A model generated the notes under the pieces. It ran no database searches, was not told where the DNA came from, and was given only the letters and a program-made list of their open reading frames with translations. A stretch of DNA of 44,461 bases from a virus. The position numbers and the translations under genes are program-made. Below are positions 8,470 through 16,547 of the stretch, in pieces; positions within the stretch are counted from its first letter, which is position 1; each line of letters opens with the position of its first letter. The stretch spans positions 1 to 44,461 of IMG/VR virus record IMGVR_UViG_3300013132_003067, one strand, 5' to 3'.

Positions 8470-10518
8470 GAACTTGGAATTCAATGTTCTTGCAACTTCT
8501 TGCATGTTCTTGGGATCGATAAATTTAGCATCAAGTCCGTACATGGTATGGAATGGAGTCTTATCATAACTGTATCCGCCGCCGGTGATGAAATAACTAA
8601 TAACATTGATACCTAATTCACGGAATCCATTAACAACTCTGCGAGTAAATTGAACGCCATCATATCGATGAGCAACACCTGATACATCGGTTGGATATCC
8701 ATCTGAATAATTGATAAAGATGCATTCATCGCCTTTTGCATCGCGCTTAATGTCTTGCTCAATGCTCTTGAATGCTAACCCTTCTGGAGTACACCCAAAC
8801 GTATCTAGATATTTGAAATAGTTACGAATCTTACTCATTTTATCATGTGCCGAATCATATGCATAAACCGTAATTGCTTTTTCTTTACCACCCGTCGACG
8901 ATTCGGTACCACGCAATGAAATTTGTACACGGATGCCAGTTGTCATAGAAGCAGCTTGTGCAATTGCAACGGCTGACATAATGGCATTTCGAAACTTTTC
9001 ACCTGCCATCGATCCGGATGCATCAATTGAAATGTGAATAAAATAATTTTTGAACTGATCCGTTACAATGCGATGAAACACGTTAGCATTATCATAACCC
9101 AATTGGGAAATCAATCTGCGATCAATCTTACCAGCTTGCAAACGAGTGGTCTTCAAGGTACGATCCGAATTGCGAAGCTGCAATTTGCGCCCTAATGCCT
9201 TGCCTAAAATAATACCTTGCGTAATGTTTTGATCATTTTCAATGAGCGATTTAACGCGATATTGATTAGATGCTACATCGGCCGCATAATTTAACGTGCC
9301 TGCAACATAATCATTTGCTCTACTAGCAAATAAATGAGGCATTGCTGCGATGATACCCGGAGTCAATTTTTTAATAACAATTGTATCAACAAAATCGGAA
9401 GTACCTGATTCATTTGTTGCTACTTGACGAACCTCAGTACCCGATTCGCGGATAGCATTAACGATGCTTGCTTGCGTTTTATTCAGTCTACCTGTTTTCT
9501 TGTTGTCACCCTTAAGGAAATCTCGTTGCTTTTCAATTGCCTTTTCTAATTTCTTAAGGTCATTTGCTGACAATGAAGATCCACTATCAACGCCATTTTC
9601 GGTTGTATCATCCGAAGCTTCGCCCTCACCATCTTCATCACCATCATCGCCCTCGCCATCGCCTTGACCCGTACCACCGTTGTCTTGCTGAGGGTCTCCG
9701 TATTGCGATTGCTCTTCAGCTGAATCGGTTTCTGCTTCTGCTTCTGCTACAGCATCCTTAACAAGCTTGTATACTTTGCATGCAACTAACAATGCATCTT
9801 CGGTAGATTGCAATCTTTGAATGTTTCGAAGATCAATCACATTCCAAATTTCTTGCAATGCTGCAAGTGCTTTCAAATTGCGGTTAGGATTAGTTAGATT
9901 GATGATATGAAACATATAATCCTCCCATGTCTCTTGACACTTCTCATTAGCTACCAATGCCTTATCGATAACTTTGTCATTGAAATACTTATCATACATT
10001 GCCTCATAATACATACGATAACCTGGAGCACTAGTATAGATATAAAAGTCAATGCGTCGATCTTCAATCCAATTCAATAAATCTTTGATGATCACAAAGT
10101 CTCGGTGTTGCATTGTCATGTCCGGATCAAGTCCATTCATTCGAACAATTTGTGCCATTGGCGAATTTGCCAAGATGCCACCACCTTTAAACATGTTAAA
10201 GTCAGTCAATGCAATATGCGACCCTTCATGCAATGCTAATCCAACAGCTGGATCAAAATTCTTATCATCAAGTTTGGTGCCAATCACAACGGATTCGCCA
10301 TCGGTATAGCTTGCATCTGCGGACTGAAATACTACGGGAATTGATTTGCCCGTTACAATGTTAACGAAATTAGCAATAGCCCGTTGCGTTGCAGCCAACT
10401 TGGTATAGTCAATACCATCACCTCGTTTGAAGTCTGTATCAAAATCATCACTTAACCAAAAGCTAGATACTGACCTTGAATAATATCGTTTGCCATCAAA
10501 TTTACCTAAAATACTCAT
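8452..10518 (-). CDS. CobT-like VWA-domain metallopeptidase-like protein
   Basis: A 688-residue protein. It has a zinc-protease-type HEGSH at 97-101 in GLALHEGSHIALTDF, and a strongly acidic linker at about 258-310. The C-terminal von Willebrand A domain has the metal-ion site DASGS at 499-503 and a later YSDGYPTD. This plan, next to a MoxR/CobS-type AAA+ gene, matches the CobT/CobS cobaltochelatase-like pairs found in some large phages. A true role in cobalamin synthesis is unlikely, since no other such gene is visible. An AAA+ remodelling partner with a VWA-peptidase adaptor is the better inference. It has its own A-type promoter and follows a terminator. Confidence 0.82.
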   Translation of the reverse strand: MSILGKFDGKRYYSRSVSSFWLSDDFDTDFKRGDGIDYTKLAATQRAIANFVNIVTGKSIPVVFQSADASYTDGESVVIGTKLDDKNFDPAVGLALHEGSHIALTDFNMFKGGGILANSPMAQIVRMNGLDPDMTMQHRDFVIIKDLLNWIEDRRIDFYIYTSAPGYRMYYEAMYDKYFNDKVIDKALVANEKCQETWEDYMFHIINLTNPNRNLKALAALQEIWNVIDLRNIQRLQSTEDALLVACKVYKLVKDAVAEAEAETDSAEEQSQYGDPQQDNGGTGQGDGEGDDGDEDGEGEASDDTTENGVDSGSSLSANDLKKLEKAIEKQRDFLKGDNKKTGRLNKTQASIVNAIRESGTEVRQVATNESGTSDFVDTIVIKKLTPGIIAAMPHLFASRANDYVAGTLNYAADVASNQYRVKSLIENDQNITQGIILGKALGRKLQLRNSDRTLKTTRLQAGKIDRRLISQLGYDNANVFHRIVTDQFKNYFIHISIDASGSMAGEKFRNAIMSAVAIAQAASMTTGIRVQISLRGTESSTGGKEKAITVYAYDSAHDKMSKIRNYFKYLDTFGCTPEGLAFKSIEQDIKRDAKGDECIFINYSDGYPTDVSGVAHRYDGVQFTRRVVNGFRELGINVISYFITGGGYSYDKTPFHTMYGLDAKFIDPKNMQEVARTLNSKFLEIAK

Positions 10519-10536
10519 ATGCTCTTTATTTTATAT

Positions 10537-10565
10537 ATAATATGAAATTACTATTCAGTTTCCAA
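10537..10565 (-). promoter_or_regulatory. A-type (sigma70-like) promoter for the CobT-like gene
   Basis: The coding strand reads TTGGAA, exactly 17 bases ending TTTCA, then TATTAT. The second box ends about 18 bases before the ATG. The sequence is closely similar to the one before the CobS-like gene. Confidence 0.65.
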
Positions 10566-10575
10566 CCAAATACAG

Positions 10576-10601
10576 AAAAAAAGGCGACATTTCTGCCGCC
10601 T
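10576..10601 (-). terminator. Rho-independent terminator after the CobS-like gene
   Basis: The minus strand shows AGGCGGC/GTCGCCT pairing (one G-T pair) with a 6-base loop, followed by a T run. It lies about 20 bases after the stop of the AAA+ gene and just before the promoter of the CobT-like gene, so the partners are transcribed separately. Confidence 0.75.
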
Positions 10602-10619
10602 CTTTTGAGCTATGAAAAA

Positions 10620-11780
10620 TTAGAATGGGTTTTCTTGGCCTTCGCCATCAACACCGGTATTGAAGATGTCCTTCATCTCGGTTGCCATATGCTTTTGGAT
10701 AATTTGCTTAACAAAGGTTCTTTCAGAATCCGTACCGCCAGATGCATCAAAGAATGGAAGGATTGATACCTCAGCGGCTTCTGATAAAGAAAAGCCATCT
10801 GCCAACAATTCACATACGCGCACCGTCATACGAGTGGATACCATTGTGGTAAGTTTACCATCTTCTGATCTCCATTCTTTACGAGTTGCATCTGCAATGT
10901 CTGCTACTGCATGAATCAAACTGCGGTTCACGGTTGGGAATCGTTTTGTCAATAAATCTTCTTCTTGGGATAGTGACAAGATATCAACTTCAATGATTTC
11001 AAATCGATCCATTAATGCTCGGTCCAATACCCGAGTGGATGTATATTCGGTACCAATGTTTGCCGTTGCAATAAATGATACGCCTGAAGCAACTCGAATG
11101 GTAGGTGAATTGATATCTTCATCCAATCGCAGATACCTTTGACCCTCATCTAATACTGTCATCAAGATGTTCCAAGCCTCGGGGTGCGCACGAGACAACT
11201 CATCCAATAGAATAACGGCATTCTCGGTTTGAATTGCCTTGACAAATGCCGATTCATCAAACGATGTTTGACCATCAACGAAATGCGTATTACCAATCAA
11301 GGTTGCTCGAGGGTCTTGCGTTGCACCCAAGTTAAAATAATAGAAAGGTCGATTGGTTGCCACAGGAAGATCTTTTGCGGCTTGCGTCTTACCACAACCT
11401 GCAGGGCCAACCATCATGATGTTTTTACCGCGCACTGCAGACCGAACCAAATATTTCCATTTGATGTCGGACATTTCCAATGTTGCAGGCTTAATTTTAT
11501 AAGCATTCTGAATCAAACTAAGTACTACATCTTGTTCTTGTGGCATAGGTTGTGGTGTTGGTTGTGATTGTTTAATGTCTTCTAATTCAATACCGGACTT
11601 GTTCATGCGTTTGGCTCGGCCGGTTTCTTCATCAAACAACAATATCTCATCATTATCAAATGCATGTTTAATCATGATAGGACGAAACAAGTTGGTAATG
11701 TCTTTGTTTGTACCAAACTCGATAATTTGCGGATTGCCATTTACTAAGGTTGGCACACCAATAACTTTTTTGTTTTTCAT
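10620..11780 (-). CDS. CobS/MoxR-like AAA+ ATPase
   Basis: A 386-residue ATPase. Walker A is GPAGCGKT at 125-132 and Walker B is ILLDEL at about 190-195. Sensor-1 Asn follows in FIATANIGTEY, with an arginine-finger region RALMDRFEII. The insert NLGATQDPRATLIG is typical of the CobS/MoxR clade. The N-terminal about 85 residues form a separate small domain ending in a Pro/Gln-rich linker. It should use ATP hydrolysis to remodel a target together with the adjacent VWA protein. Both have near-identical A-type promoters, which suggests matched expression in spite of separate transcripts. Confidence 0.88.
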   Translation of the reverse strand: MKNKKVIGVPTLVNGNPQIIEFGTNKDITNLFRPIMIKHAFDNDEILLFDEETGRAKRMNKSGIELEDIKQSQPTPQPMPQEQDVVLSLIQNAYKIKPATLEMSDIKWKYLVRSAVRGKNIMMVGPAGCGKTQAAKDLPVATNRPFYYFNLGATQDPRATLIGNTHFVDGQTSFDESAFVKAIQTENAVILLDELSRAHPEAWNILMTVLDEGQRYLRLDEDINSPTIRVASGVSFIATANIGTEYTSTRVLDRALMDRFEIIEVDILSLSQEEDLLTKRFPTVNRSLIHAVADIADATRKEWRSEDGKLTTMVSTRMTVRVCELLADGFSLSEAAEVSILPFFDASGGTDSERTFVKQIIQKHMATEMKDIFNTGVDGEGQENPF

Positions 11781-11799
11781 AACTCTTTTTATTTTCTAT

Positions 11800-11828
11800 A
11801 TAATATGAAATAAAGAGTTACATTCCAA
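11800..11828 (-). promoter_or_regulatory. A-type (sigma70-like) promoter for the CobS-like gene
   Basis: The coding strand reads TTGGAA, 17 bases ending TTTCA, TATTAT; GG precedes the first box. The second box lies about 20 bases before the start codon. Confidence 0.65.
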
Positions 11829-11829
11829 C

Positions 11830-11943
11830 CTATTCGTCTTGTTTTTTATGTTTTTTCTTGCGAGTGTAAGTTTTTTTGCTCTTCTGTATGATTGGACGAG
11901 TTGCTTGCCAAATTTCCTGCATAGTTACTTCAATCTTTTCCAT
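11830..11943 (-). CDS. Very small basic protein (37 aa)
   Basis: A short frame, MEKIEVTMQEIWQATRPIIQ followed by a Lys-rich tail ending KKKHKKQDE. It is supported by its position between two genes, by an A-type promoter whose second box ends about 6 bases before the ATG, and by an amphipathic first half with a nucleic-acid-like basic end. No clear ribosome site is seen, and so short a leader implies a nearly leaderless message. The function is unknown; a chance frame cannot be excluded. Confidence 0.5.
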   Translation of the reverse strand: MEKIEVTMQEIWQATRPIIQKSKKTYTRKKKHKKQDE

Positions 11944-11949
11944 GGCAAA

Positions 11950-11978
11950 AATATATGAAAATGTTTCGTGAAATCCAA
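11950..11978 (-). promoter_or_regulatory. A-type (sigma70-like) promoter
   Basis: The coding strand reads TTGGAT, 17 bases ending TTTTCA, TATATT, upstream of the 37-aa gene. Confidence 0.5.
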
Positions 11979-11979
11979 A

Positions 11980-12342
11980 TTACCATTTTCTACAAGACCA
12001 ATATCTTGCTGAGGTTCTGTCCTTGGCAGTATGACAACGGTGTCTTGCTCTAAATGAACGTCTACGTGCGGGATTGCTTTTACGTATTCGCATATTAGGG
12101 TCACCAAAGTTGACCTTTACAACGTTGCCTTTGGCATTTTTAACGTAGACTTTGAATTTCTTAACATCGCCGCGCATTGGTTTACCCAATTGCACTTTGC
12201 GGCCCTGATATTCGGCTTCATTGATTCCAGATTCCTTGATGGTTACATATTCTGGATTTTCATCTGCAGATTTGATTGTTTCAATTAAGCATTCAGCACA
12301 ATATGCTTCTGCTACTGGTATTTGCGATTCATGTAATGTCAT
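11980..12342 (-). CDS. Conserved phage protein with basic KVYVKN...RYWSC domain
   Basis: A 120-residue protein. The C-terminal about 60 residues (KFKVYVKNAKGNVVKVNFGD, then RRRSFRARHRCHTAKDRTSA and RYWSCRKW) match a domain I know from many T4-like and other large phages, often at the end of virion or head-associated proteins. Its biochemical role is not known. It contains Cys and His that could bind metal. The N-terminal part has a CAEC pair. It stands first after the large LRR-like gene and 3 bases apart from it, so both are probably one transcript. Confidence 0.75.
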   Translation of the reverse strand: MTLHESQIPVAEAYCAECLIETIKSADENPEYVTIKESGINEAEYQGRKVQLGKPMRGDVKKFKVYVKNAKGNVVKVNFGDPNMRIRKSNPARRRSFRARHRCHTAKDRTSARYWSCRKW

Positions 12343-12345
12343 ATA

Positions 12346-14193
12346 TCACCTTAAGTATTCGTTTTTAATATTTAGTTGCAATTTGGCCTGAGCTAACCAT
12401 GTTTCTCGACTATAACTTGACCAATGAGTTATGGTTGGAAGCTGATTTAATATGTCTATAACTACGCGTGCATATACAATTGGTATAACACTATCATCGT
12501 AATTTGTAAAATTTGGTTCTTTTTGCTGCATAAGTTTCCATACATCAGCAGCCAATGGATCCGTTTTTGCGTATCGTTCAAGATTATATCCAGAATAAAA
12601 ATCTGACCCCGGATATAATTCTGTAAGGCCGGTTGGTTTCGTTTCTCGAATTAATTTATCAACTGTCATTGGCGTTTTGCAATTGTTTAAATATAAAACG
12701 TTGACAGTTTGAGGCAATCCAGCAAACGATCTAACCTCACTGTTTTGAATAGTTACATTAGAAGGTCCTGCCGGCAATCCTTTAAAACTTTCAATTGTGC
12801 AGTTTTTTAATTCTAATAGACCCGTAATGTTTGTCGACAATGCTTCAAAAGAATCAATATCCATGTGTCGAAGTACTAAAGTATTTGCAATTCGCGGAAA
12901 ATTTTCAAATGATGCTGGTTGCGGAGTTATATCAAATGTATTAACTTGTTTAAATGCAATAGGCGAATATGGTATATCTACTTTGTATATGATGTTTAGA
13001 TCTGGTGCAGATACATATAATTTATCTGATTCCTGAAATATCATTTCGCTTTTTATTTTTTCTAAAAGATTGGATCCGCCTTGTACATAATGATATAAAA
13101 TATATTTTACTTCATCGGTAGTCGTAGCTAAACGCCGGTCCTTAATCATTGCAGAAATTTTTTCTTGAATCTTTGGATCTGACCAACGCGTCACGGTATC
13201 TAACCCGGTATCACAATACAATGTATCTTTTAATTTGAATATGCCTTGTTTGTTTGTTTGTACTGCACCTAACAATCTATTAATTTCGTCTAAAAATCCA
13301 ATTGGCGGCGTACCATATACTCTTTGTTCTGCTTGATACAATACGTTGCTCGGATCTTCCAACGAAACAAACGGTTTGATTGCAACGCGTGCTACAGGAT
13401 TTTTAATGTTCAAATCATCATTACGAACTAAATATGCAACCAATGTTCCGGCTTTAACATCGTGTTGAACATAATGTGCATTGATTCCAGTATATAAATT
13501 CATGCAGCTTGTCCATCCACGACCCGTACTCATTCCTGCCACATCGTATCGATGTTTTGAAAATACAATGTAAAACGATTTGGTTTTGTTTTCTCGATAC
13601 AATTTAACTTCTGGAATTTCATTGTATTTGTCTATAAGCTTATTGATTTCTGTAACTGCTTTGTCTTTCAATTGTTTGCGAACATCTTCCATTGGACGCT
13701 CGCCCATCAACGTTTCTCGACCTTTTTCATCTTTCTCGATGTAGTTTTCAAGTTCTTTTAATTTGTGTTGAATTTCAATTTTAGTAACAAGACCAGTAAT
13801 CCATTTAGACACTTTTGTTTTGCGGCCATATTCATCTGCTACCATCCCCGGTAACAAATCTTCCCAATTGGGCATACGCGTACTGTATTCTGGTTTACCA
13901 TCTATACGGTCTACACGATTAACTAAGTCTCGCATTTCATACCAAAACCCAGTATATTCATCACTCAAATCGCTAATATCCATGCCAAATTCTTTGGTTT
14001 CATATGGTACGCCGATACGATCCAATCTACGTGATGATTTAGTATCTGGCAATGCTGCCAATGCACTCAACACTGCATCTTGTTGTTGTTCAATGTTTGG
14101 ATTACGTTGCATGGAAACATATTCACGTGCTTTATCTAAGGGCAGTGCTTCTTTGATCAATTGAACTTCTAAAAGTGTTTTCAATTTAATCAC
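12346..14193 (-). CDS. Large conserved phage protein, LxE leader and LRR-like C-terminus
   Basis: A 615-residue protein beginning MIKLKTLLEVQLIKEA, one of six proteins here with this kind of leader. The middle contains SKHRYDVAGMSTGRGWTSCM and LVAYLVRNDD with ARVAIKPF, a conserved block that I recall from marine T4-like phages without an assigned function. From about residue 440 there are short leucine-rich-like repeats (LRHMDIDSFEAL, LKNCTIESFKGLP, IQNSEVRSFAGLP, LYLNNC). Its gene lies in the block with the zinc protease and muramidase-like genes. Packaging inside the capsid is inferred from the leader. Confidence 0.7.
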   Translation of the reverse strand: MIKLKTLLEVQLIKEALPLDKAREYVSMQRNPNIEQQQDAVLSALAALPDTKSSRRLDRIGVPYETKEFGMDISDLSDEYTGFWYEMRDLVNRVDRIDGKPEYSTRMPNWEDLLPGMVADEYGRKTKVSKWITGLVTKIEIQHKLKELENYIEKDEKGRETLMGERPMEDVRKQLKDKAVTEINKLIDKYNEIPEVKLYRENKTKSFYIVFSKHRYDVAGMSTGRGWTSCMNLYTGINAHYVQHDVKAGTLVAYLVRNDDLNIKNPVARVAIKPFVSLEDPSNVLYQAEQRVYGTPPIGFLDEINRLLGAVQTNKQGIFKLKDTLYCDTGLDTVTRWSDPKIQEKISAMIKDRRLATTTDEVKYILYHYVQGGSNLLEKIKSEMIFQESDKLYVSAPDLNIIYKVDIPYSPIAFKQVNTFDITPQPASFENFPRIANTLVLRHMDIDSFEALSTNITGLLELKNCTIESFKGLPAGPSNVTIQNSEVRSFAGLPQTVNVLYLNNCKTPMTVDKLIRETKPTGLTELYPGSDFYSGYNLERYAKTDPLAADVWKLMQQKEPNFTNYDDSVIPIVYARVVIDILNQLPTITHWSSYSRETWLAQAKLQLNIKNEYLR

Positions 14194-14942
14194 TATAACT
14201 CCTGCCGAATTGCCAATTTAGGAAGATATGCTCTCCATGTAGTTAATATGTTTTCTCGTTCTTGTGGAGTAATTGTTTCATTTTCTACCCACATAGATAA
14301 ATATTCATCAACTATCATTTTGAATGGTTGTTTGCTTTTCTTTGCCTTAAAATACAAACCTTGAAGCATTGCTGGTATTTCTTTTGGCAGTGTAAAATAA
14401 CGAGCTGCAGGCAATTTACCTGATTCAATTTTATTTCTAAGTGCCGCATCTGATGAAATATATTTGCCATCAATTGTATTCCAACCCGATTGCGTAACAT
14501 GTTCAATTTCATGCCGCAGTGTATCTCGAAGATTCATTGCAATGCTACTTAATACGCGAGGATATTCCGCCGGATCAATCTGGAACCGTACTTCAATTAA
14601 AGGTGGTTCATCTGCATTGCGTTTGGAATCATTGTATGCATCGCCTCCAGATCGAAGATCATTCAAACCTTCAATCCATTGCACTTTGAGTTGCAAATAA
14701 AATTCTACCGGTATGGTTGTGTTCTCTACCTCTTCAAAATATATTTTAGGTTGAGTTTCATCATCTTCAATTTCAGGAACCGTTTCTCCTTGCTTGTAAA
14801 AGATCTTTACACTGCCATACCGGCCTGCAGGATCAGATGCTGCTGCGTAACTGTCTTTGATTATGCCAAGCAATTTATTTGATAATGTAGTCACTAAAGA
14901 ATCATAGCGACCTTCTAAAAATAATTGCTTCATAGATATCAT
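14193..14942 (-). CDS. Putative zinc metalloprotease with LxE leader
   Basis: About 249 residues, starting MISMKQLFLEGRYDSL. This start aligns the leader with those of the neighbours (M-x-x-L/M-K-x-L-x-x-E) and follows the B-type motif directly. An HExxH site (RHEIEHVTQ) lies in a helix preceded by AMNLRDTL, which suggests a zincin protease. A downstream E in the EIPAMLQG segment could be the third ligand. No signal peptide is seen. If packaged and injected it could cut host proteins or the cell envelope; this is inference. The stop overlaps the start of the next gene. Confidence 0.72.
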   Translation of the reverse strand: MISMKQLFLEGRYDSLVTTLSNKLLGIIKDSYAAASDPAGRYGSVKIFYKQGETVPEIEDDETQPKIYFEEVENTTIPVEFYLQLKVQWIEGLNDLRSGGDAYNDSKRNADEPPLIEVRFQIDPAEYPRVLSSIAMNLRDTLRHEIEHVTQSGWNTIDGKYISSDAALRNKIESGKLPAARYFTLPKEIPAMLQGLYFKAKKSKQPFKMIVDEYLSMWVENETITPQERENILTTWRAYLPKLAIRQEL

Positions 14943-14956
14943 ATTAATAAATATCA
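14941..14956 (-). promoter_or_regulatory. B-type (ATATTTATT) motif touching the start codon
   Basis: The coding strand reads TGATATTTATTAATATG, and the final ATG is the chosen start of the zinc protease gene. If the motif is a promoter, the message would be leaderless. Confidence 0.5.
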
Positions 14957-15508
14957 CTCAAGTAAATTGTAATTCCAATAACGTTCTTTGTCTTGATTAA
15001 ATGGATTGCCTGTTTGTTGATAATAACAATTGATGCAAAGCATCTGCAGATTTTCTATGCAATGATTTGTTTCATCTCCATCAATATGGTCTAAAAGTAA
15101 AGGAACTGTATCATCAGTTATTCGGCGTTCTGCATACCCACAGGAATTGCATTGTTCTGGAAGTATTGCCAATGCCAACAATCTATTGCGTAGCTTCCAG
15201 GTAGGATAGTTAGGATGCTTGCCTGTCAAGATATTATCAATTGAATATATACCTTTATTGGCTTTGCAAACGTCTTTTGGTATGCCTACCCCAAATTGAT
15301 TTTTATGTAGCTCATACAATGTCTTTTCAGTGGTTCGATCCACGTACATTCGAGCATACTTTTTATAAGTAGTAAATGATACTTTAAGAAAGCGAGCAGC
15401 TTCAGCATTAGATTTAGTGTTTTCCATGGCGTAGCGTATTTCGCTTTCTGGAATATCTAATGCCGTTTTGCCAATACCGTAAATGTATTTGTATTGCTTT
15501 TCTTCCAT
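14954..15508 (-). CDS. HNH endonuclease
   Basis: A 184-residue protein. The N-terminal half has a helix-turn-helix-like section (SNAEAARFLKVSFTTYKKYA). The C-terminal HNH domain shows CNSCGY, then LLDHIDGDETNHCIENLQML and CINCYYQQTG, i.e. two Cys pairs holding zinc around the His-Asn-His site. HNH enzymes in T4-like phages are often homing nucleases, or act in packaging. With its own recognition-type N-terminus and place between two virion-like genes, a free-standing homing nuclease is the more likely. Start and stop codons touch the neighbours. Confidence 0.85.
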   Translation of the reverse strand: MEEKQYKYIYGIGKTALDIPESEIRYAMENTKSNAEAARFLKVSFTTYKKYARMYVDRTTEKTLYELHKNQFGVGIPKDVCKANKGIYSIDNILTGKHPNYPTWKLRNRLLALAILPEQCNSCGYAERRITDDTVPLLLDHIDGDETNHCIENLQMLCINCYYQQTGNPFNQDKERYWNYNLLE

Positions 15509-15894
15509 TAATACAAACCATGTGTTTTTAAAATATTAACTGCGTCTTTCGGAAATGTTTTTGATGCATACATTTCCTTTACCATGTCCCCTAACTTGTT
15601 AATTTTCGATATGAAGAACGTTGGATGAACTTTGGATCGTTGTTTAACTTCGTCGAGCCAAAAGGAATATATTGGATACTTGTCATTGAAACGATCTGCA
15701 TCCGTACGATTTTCCCAGTATTCAATTTGATCTTGCAATGGCCACATATGGATCGGAATGTTTGGATCTTTACGTATACCAGATAATACCGGCATATTTT
15801 CATTTCGTTTCAAGTTTTTAGTAATAAACTTGTCCATAAGTATCGCAGAACGATCTTTTGGAGACATTCCTGTGTGTGCTGATTTTTTACCCAT
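15508..15894 (-). CDS. Conserved hypothetical protein
   Basis: A 128-residue, basic and apparently soluble protein (MGKKSAHTGMSPKDRSAILM...). It has several Trp/Tyr (PIHMWPLQDQIEYWENR, YPIYSFWLDEVKQR) and ends with KDAVNILKTHGLY. I do not recognise a family. It overlaps the HNH gene by one base and the following small gene by 8, within one operon that includes ClpS. Confidence 0.55.
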   Translation of the reverse strand: MGKKSAHTGMSPKDRSAILMDKFITKNLKRNENMPVLSGIRKDPNIPIHMWPLQDQIEYWENRTDADRFNDKYPIYSFWLDEVKQRSKVHPTFFISKINKLGDMVKEMYASKTFPKDAVNILKTHGLY

Positions 15895-16084
15895 TTTGTT
15901 TTTGTTTTTCTGTTAATATAACTATTTTGCGCCATGCATCTTCTGCACGGTATGCATATGTTTTAAACTTAATGATATCAAGTTTTTTTCGAGCTGCTTC
16001 CATACGGCGCATATTGCGATGATAAGTTGCATGCAACAATGCAATGTGGAAACGAATAATGTAATTACGAATTTTTCTTAACAT
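15887..16084 (-). CDS. Small basic hypothetical protein
   Basis: A 65-residue, strongly basic, mostly helical protein (MLRKIRNYIIRFHIALLHATY..., RRMEAARKKLDIIKFK). It overlaps the stop of ClpS by 20 bases. No family is recognised. The positively charged helices would suit nucleic acid or acidic-protein binding, which is only a suggestion. Confidence 0.5.
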   Translation of the reverse strand: MLRKIRNYIIRFHIALLHATYHRNMRRMEAARKKLDIIKFKTYAYRAEDAWRKIVILTEKQKQNG

Positions 16085-16340
16085 GTTTTTCTAGTGTTGC
16101 AGTTAAATTGCATTTAATAAAATATTCATATACGGCTTCGCAGGCATCATGAGTATCTATAAATACTGCACAACGGCCTACGTTATGCACAATTAATGCA
16201 CATTGATGCGCTTGAAGTTCGTTGTGATCGCATGCATCCATGATGCACCCTATTACGTGATCAAATGTATTGCGATTATCGTTGAGTAATACAACTTGAT
16301 ACTTGCCTCGTTTAGAGGGTTTCGATACTTTCTTTGACAT
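16065..16340 (-). CDS. clpS: ClpS-like adaptor of the Clp protease
   Basis: About 91 residues from MSKKVSKPSKRGKYQVVL. The start was chosen inside a longer frame that would overlap the upstream gene deeply. The core YQVVLLNDNRNTFDHVIGCI, AHQCALIVHNVGRCAVFI and LTATLEKH aligns by eye with ClpS, most closely with the Bacteroidetes form (NDxxNTFDxV). ClpS carries N-degron proteins to ClpAP/ClpCP. Compared with E. coli, the Asn-Asp pair and the His of the binding pocket are kept, while the next Asp is Asn and the gate Met is Phe. This could change or block substrate choice. It directly follows a UVR-motif gene, another Clp-linked motif. Confidence 0.85.
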   Translation of the reverse strand: MSKKVSKPSKRGKYQVVLLNDNRNTFDHVIGCIMDACDHNELQAHQCALIVHNVGRCAVFIDTHDACEAVYEYFIKCNLTATLEKHVKKNS

Positions 16341-16512
16341 CGCGTATAATTGCACATTGTTCATATAATTCTCGATCCGTAGCATATCGCAGCGATTCAT
16401 TCAAAAAATGCAATCTGCGTTCTTTACTCCATTGTTCTGGCCACTCCCAATTGTTAGTTGCCATGGTGTTAATCGAATCAATAAATAATTGTTCTATAAA
16501 GTTTTGATTCAT
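16312..16512 (-). CDS. Small UVR-motif-like protein
   Basis: A 66-residue protein. Residues about 30-66 (RLHFLNESLRYATDRELYEQ, CAIIRDVKESIETL) fit the UVR helical hairpin consensus (L-x5-A-x3-L-Y/F-E-x-A-x2-I/L-R-D-x-I-x-x-L). That hairpin is known from UvrB/UvrC and from the Clp-associated ClpC and McsA. The N-terminus is Trp-rich (WEWPEQWSKE). It is cotranscribed with ClpS, overlapping it by 29 bases, and led by an A-type promoter. A role in Clp control rather than DNA repair is suggested by this neighbour only. Confidence 0.6.
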   Translation of the reverse strand: MNQNFIEQLFIDSINTMATNNWEWPEQWSKERRLHFLNESLRYATDRELYEQCAIIRDVKESIETL

Positions 16513-16517
16513 AACTT

Positions 16518-16546
16518 AATATAATGAATAATATGTTTGTATCCAA
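16518..16546 (-). promoter_or_regulatory. A-type (sigma70-like) promoter for the UVR/ClpS unit
   Basis: The coding strand reads TTGGAT, 17 bases ending TTCAT, TATATT, then AAG and the start codon about 6 bases later. Confidence 0.55.
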
Positions 16547-16547
16547 A

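Noticed and set aside
9464-9761. Plus-strand frames rich in Ser/Pro or His/Arg
   Set aside because: They are the antisense of the acidic linker of the CobT-like gene; the odd composition only mirrors the Asp/Glu/Gly codons.
8452-11780. Cobalamin (cobaltochelatase) biosynthesis role
   Set aside because: Only CobS- and CobT-like proteins are seen, with no CobN or other pathway gene, and such pairs occur in phages without the pathway.
16312-16512. UVR-motif gene as a DNA repair (UvrB/UvrC) fragment
   Set aside because: There is no helicase or nuclease part and the gene is coupled to ClpS, so a Clp-linked role fits better. No sign of a decayed longer gene was seen.
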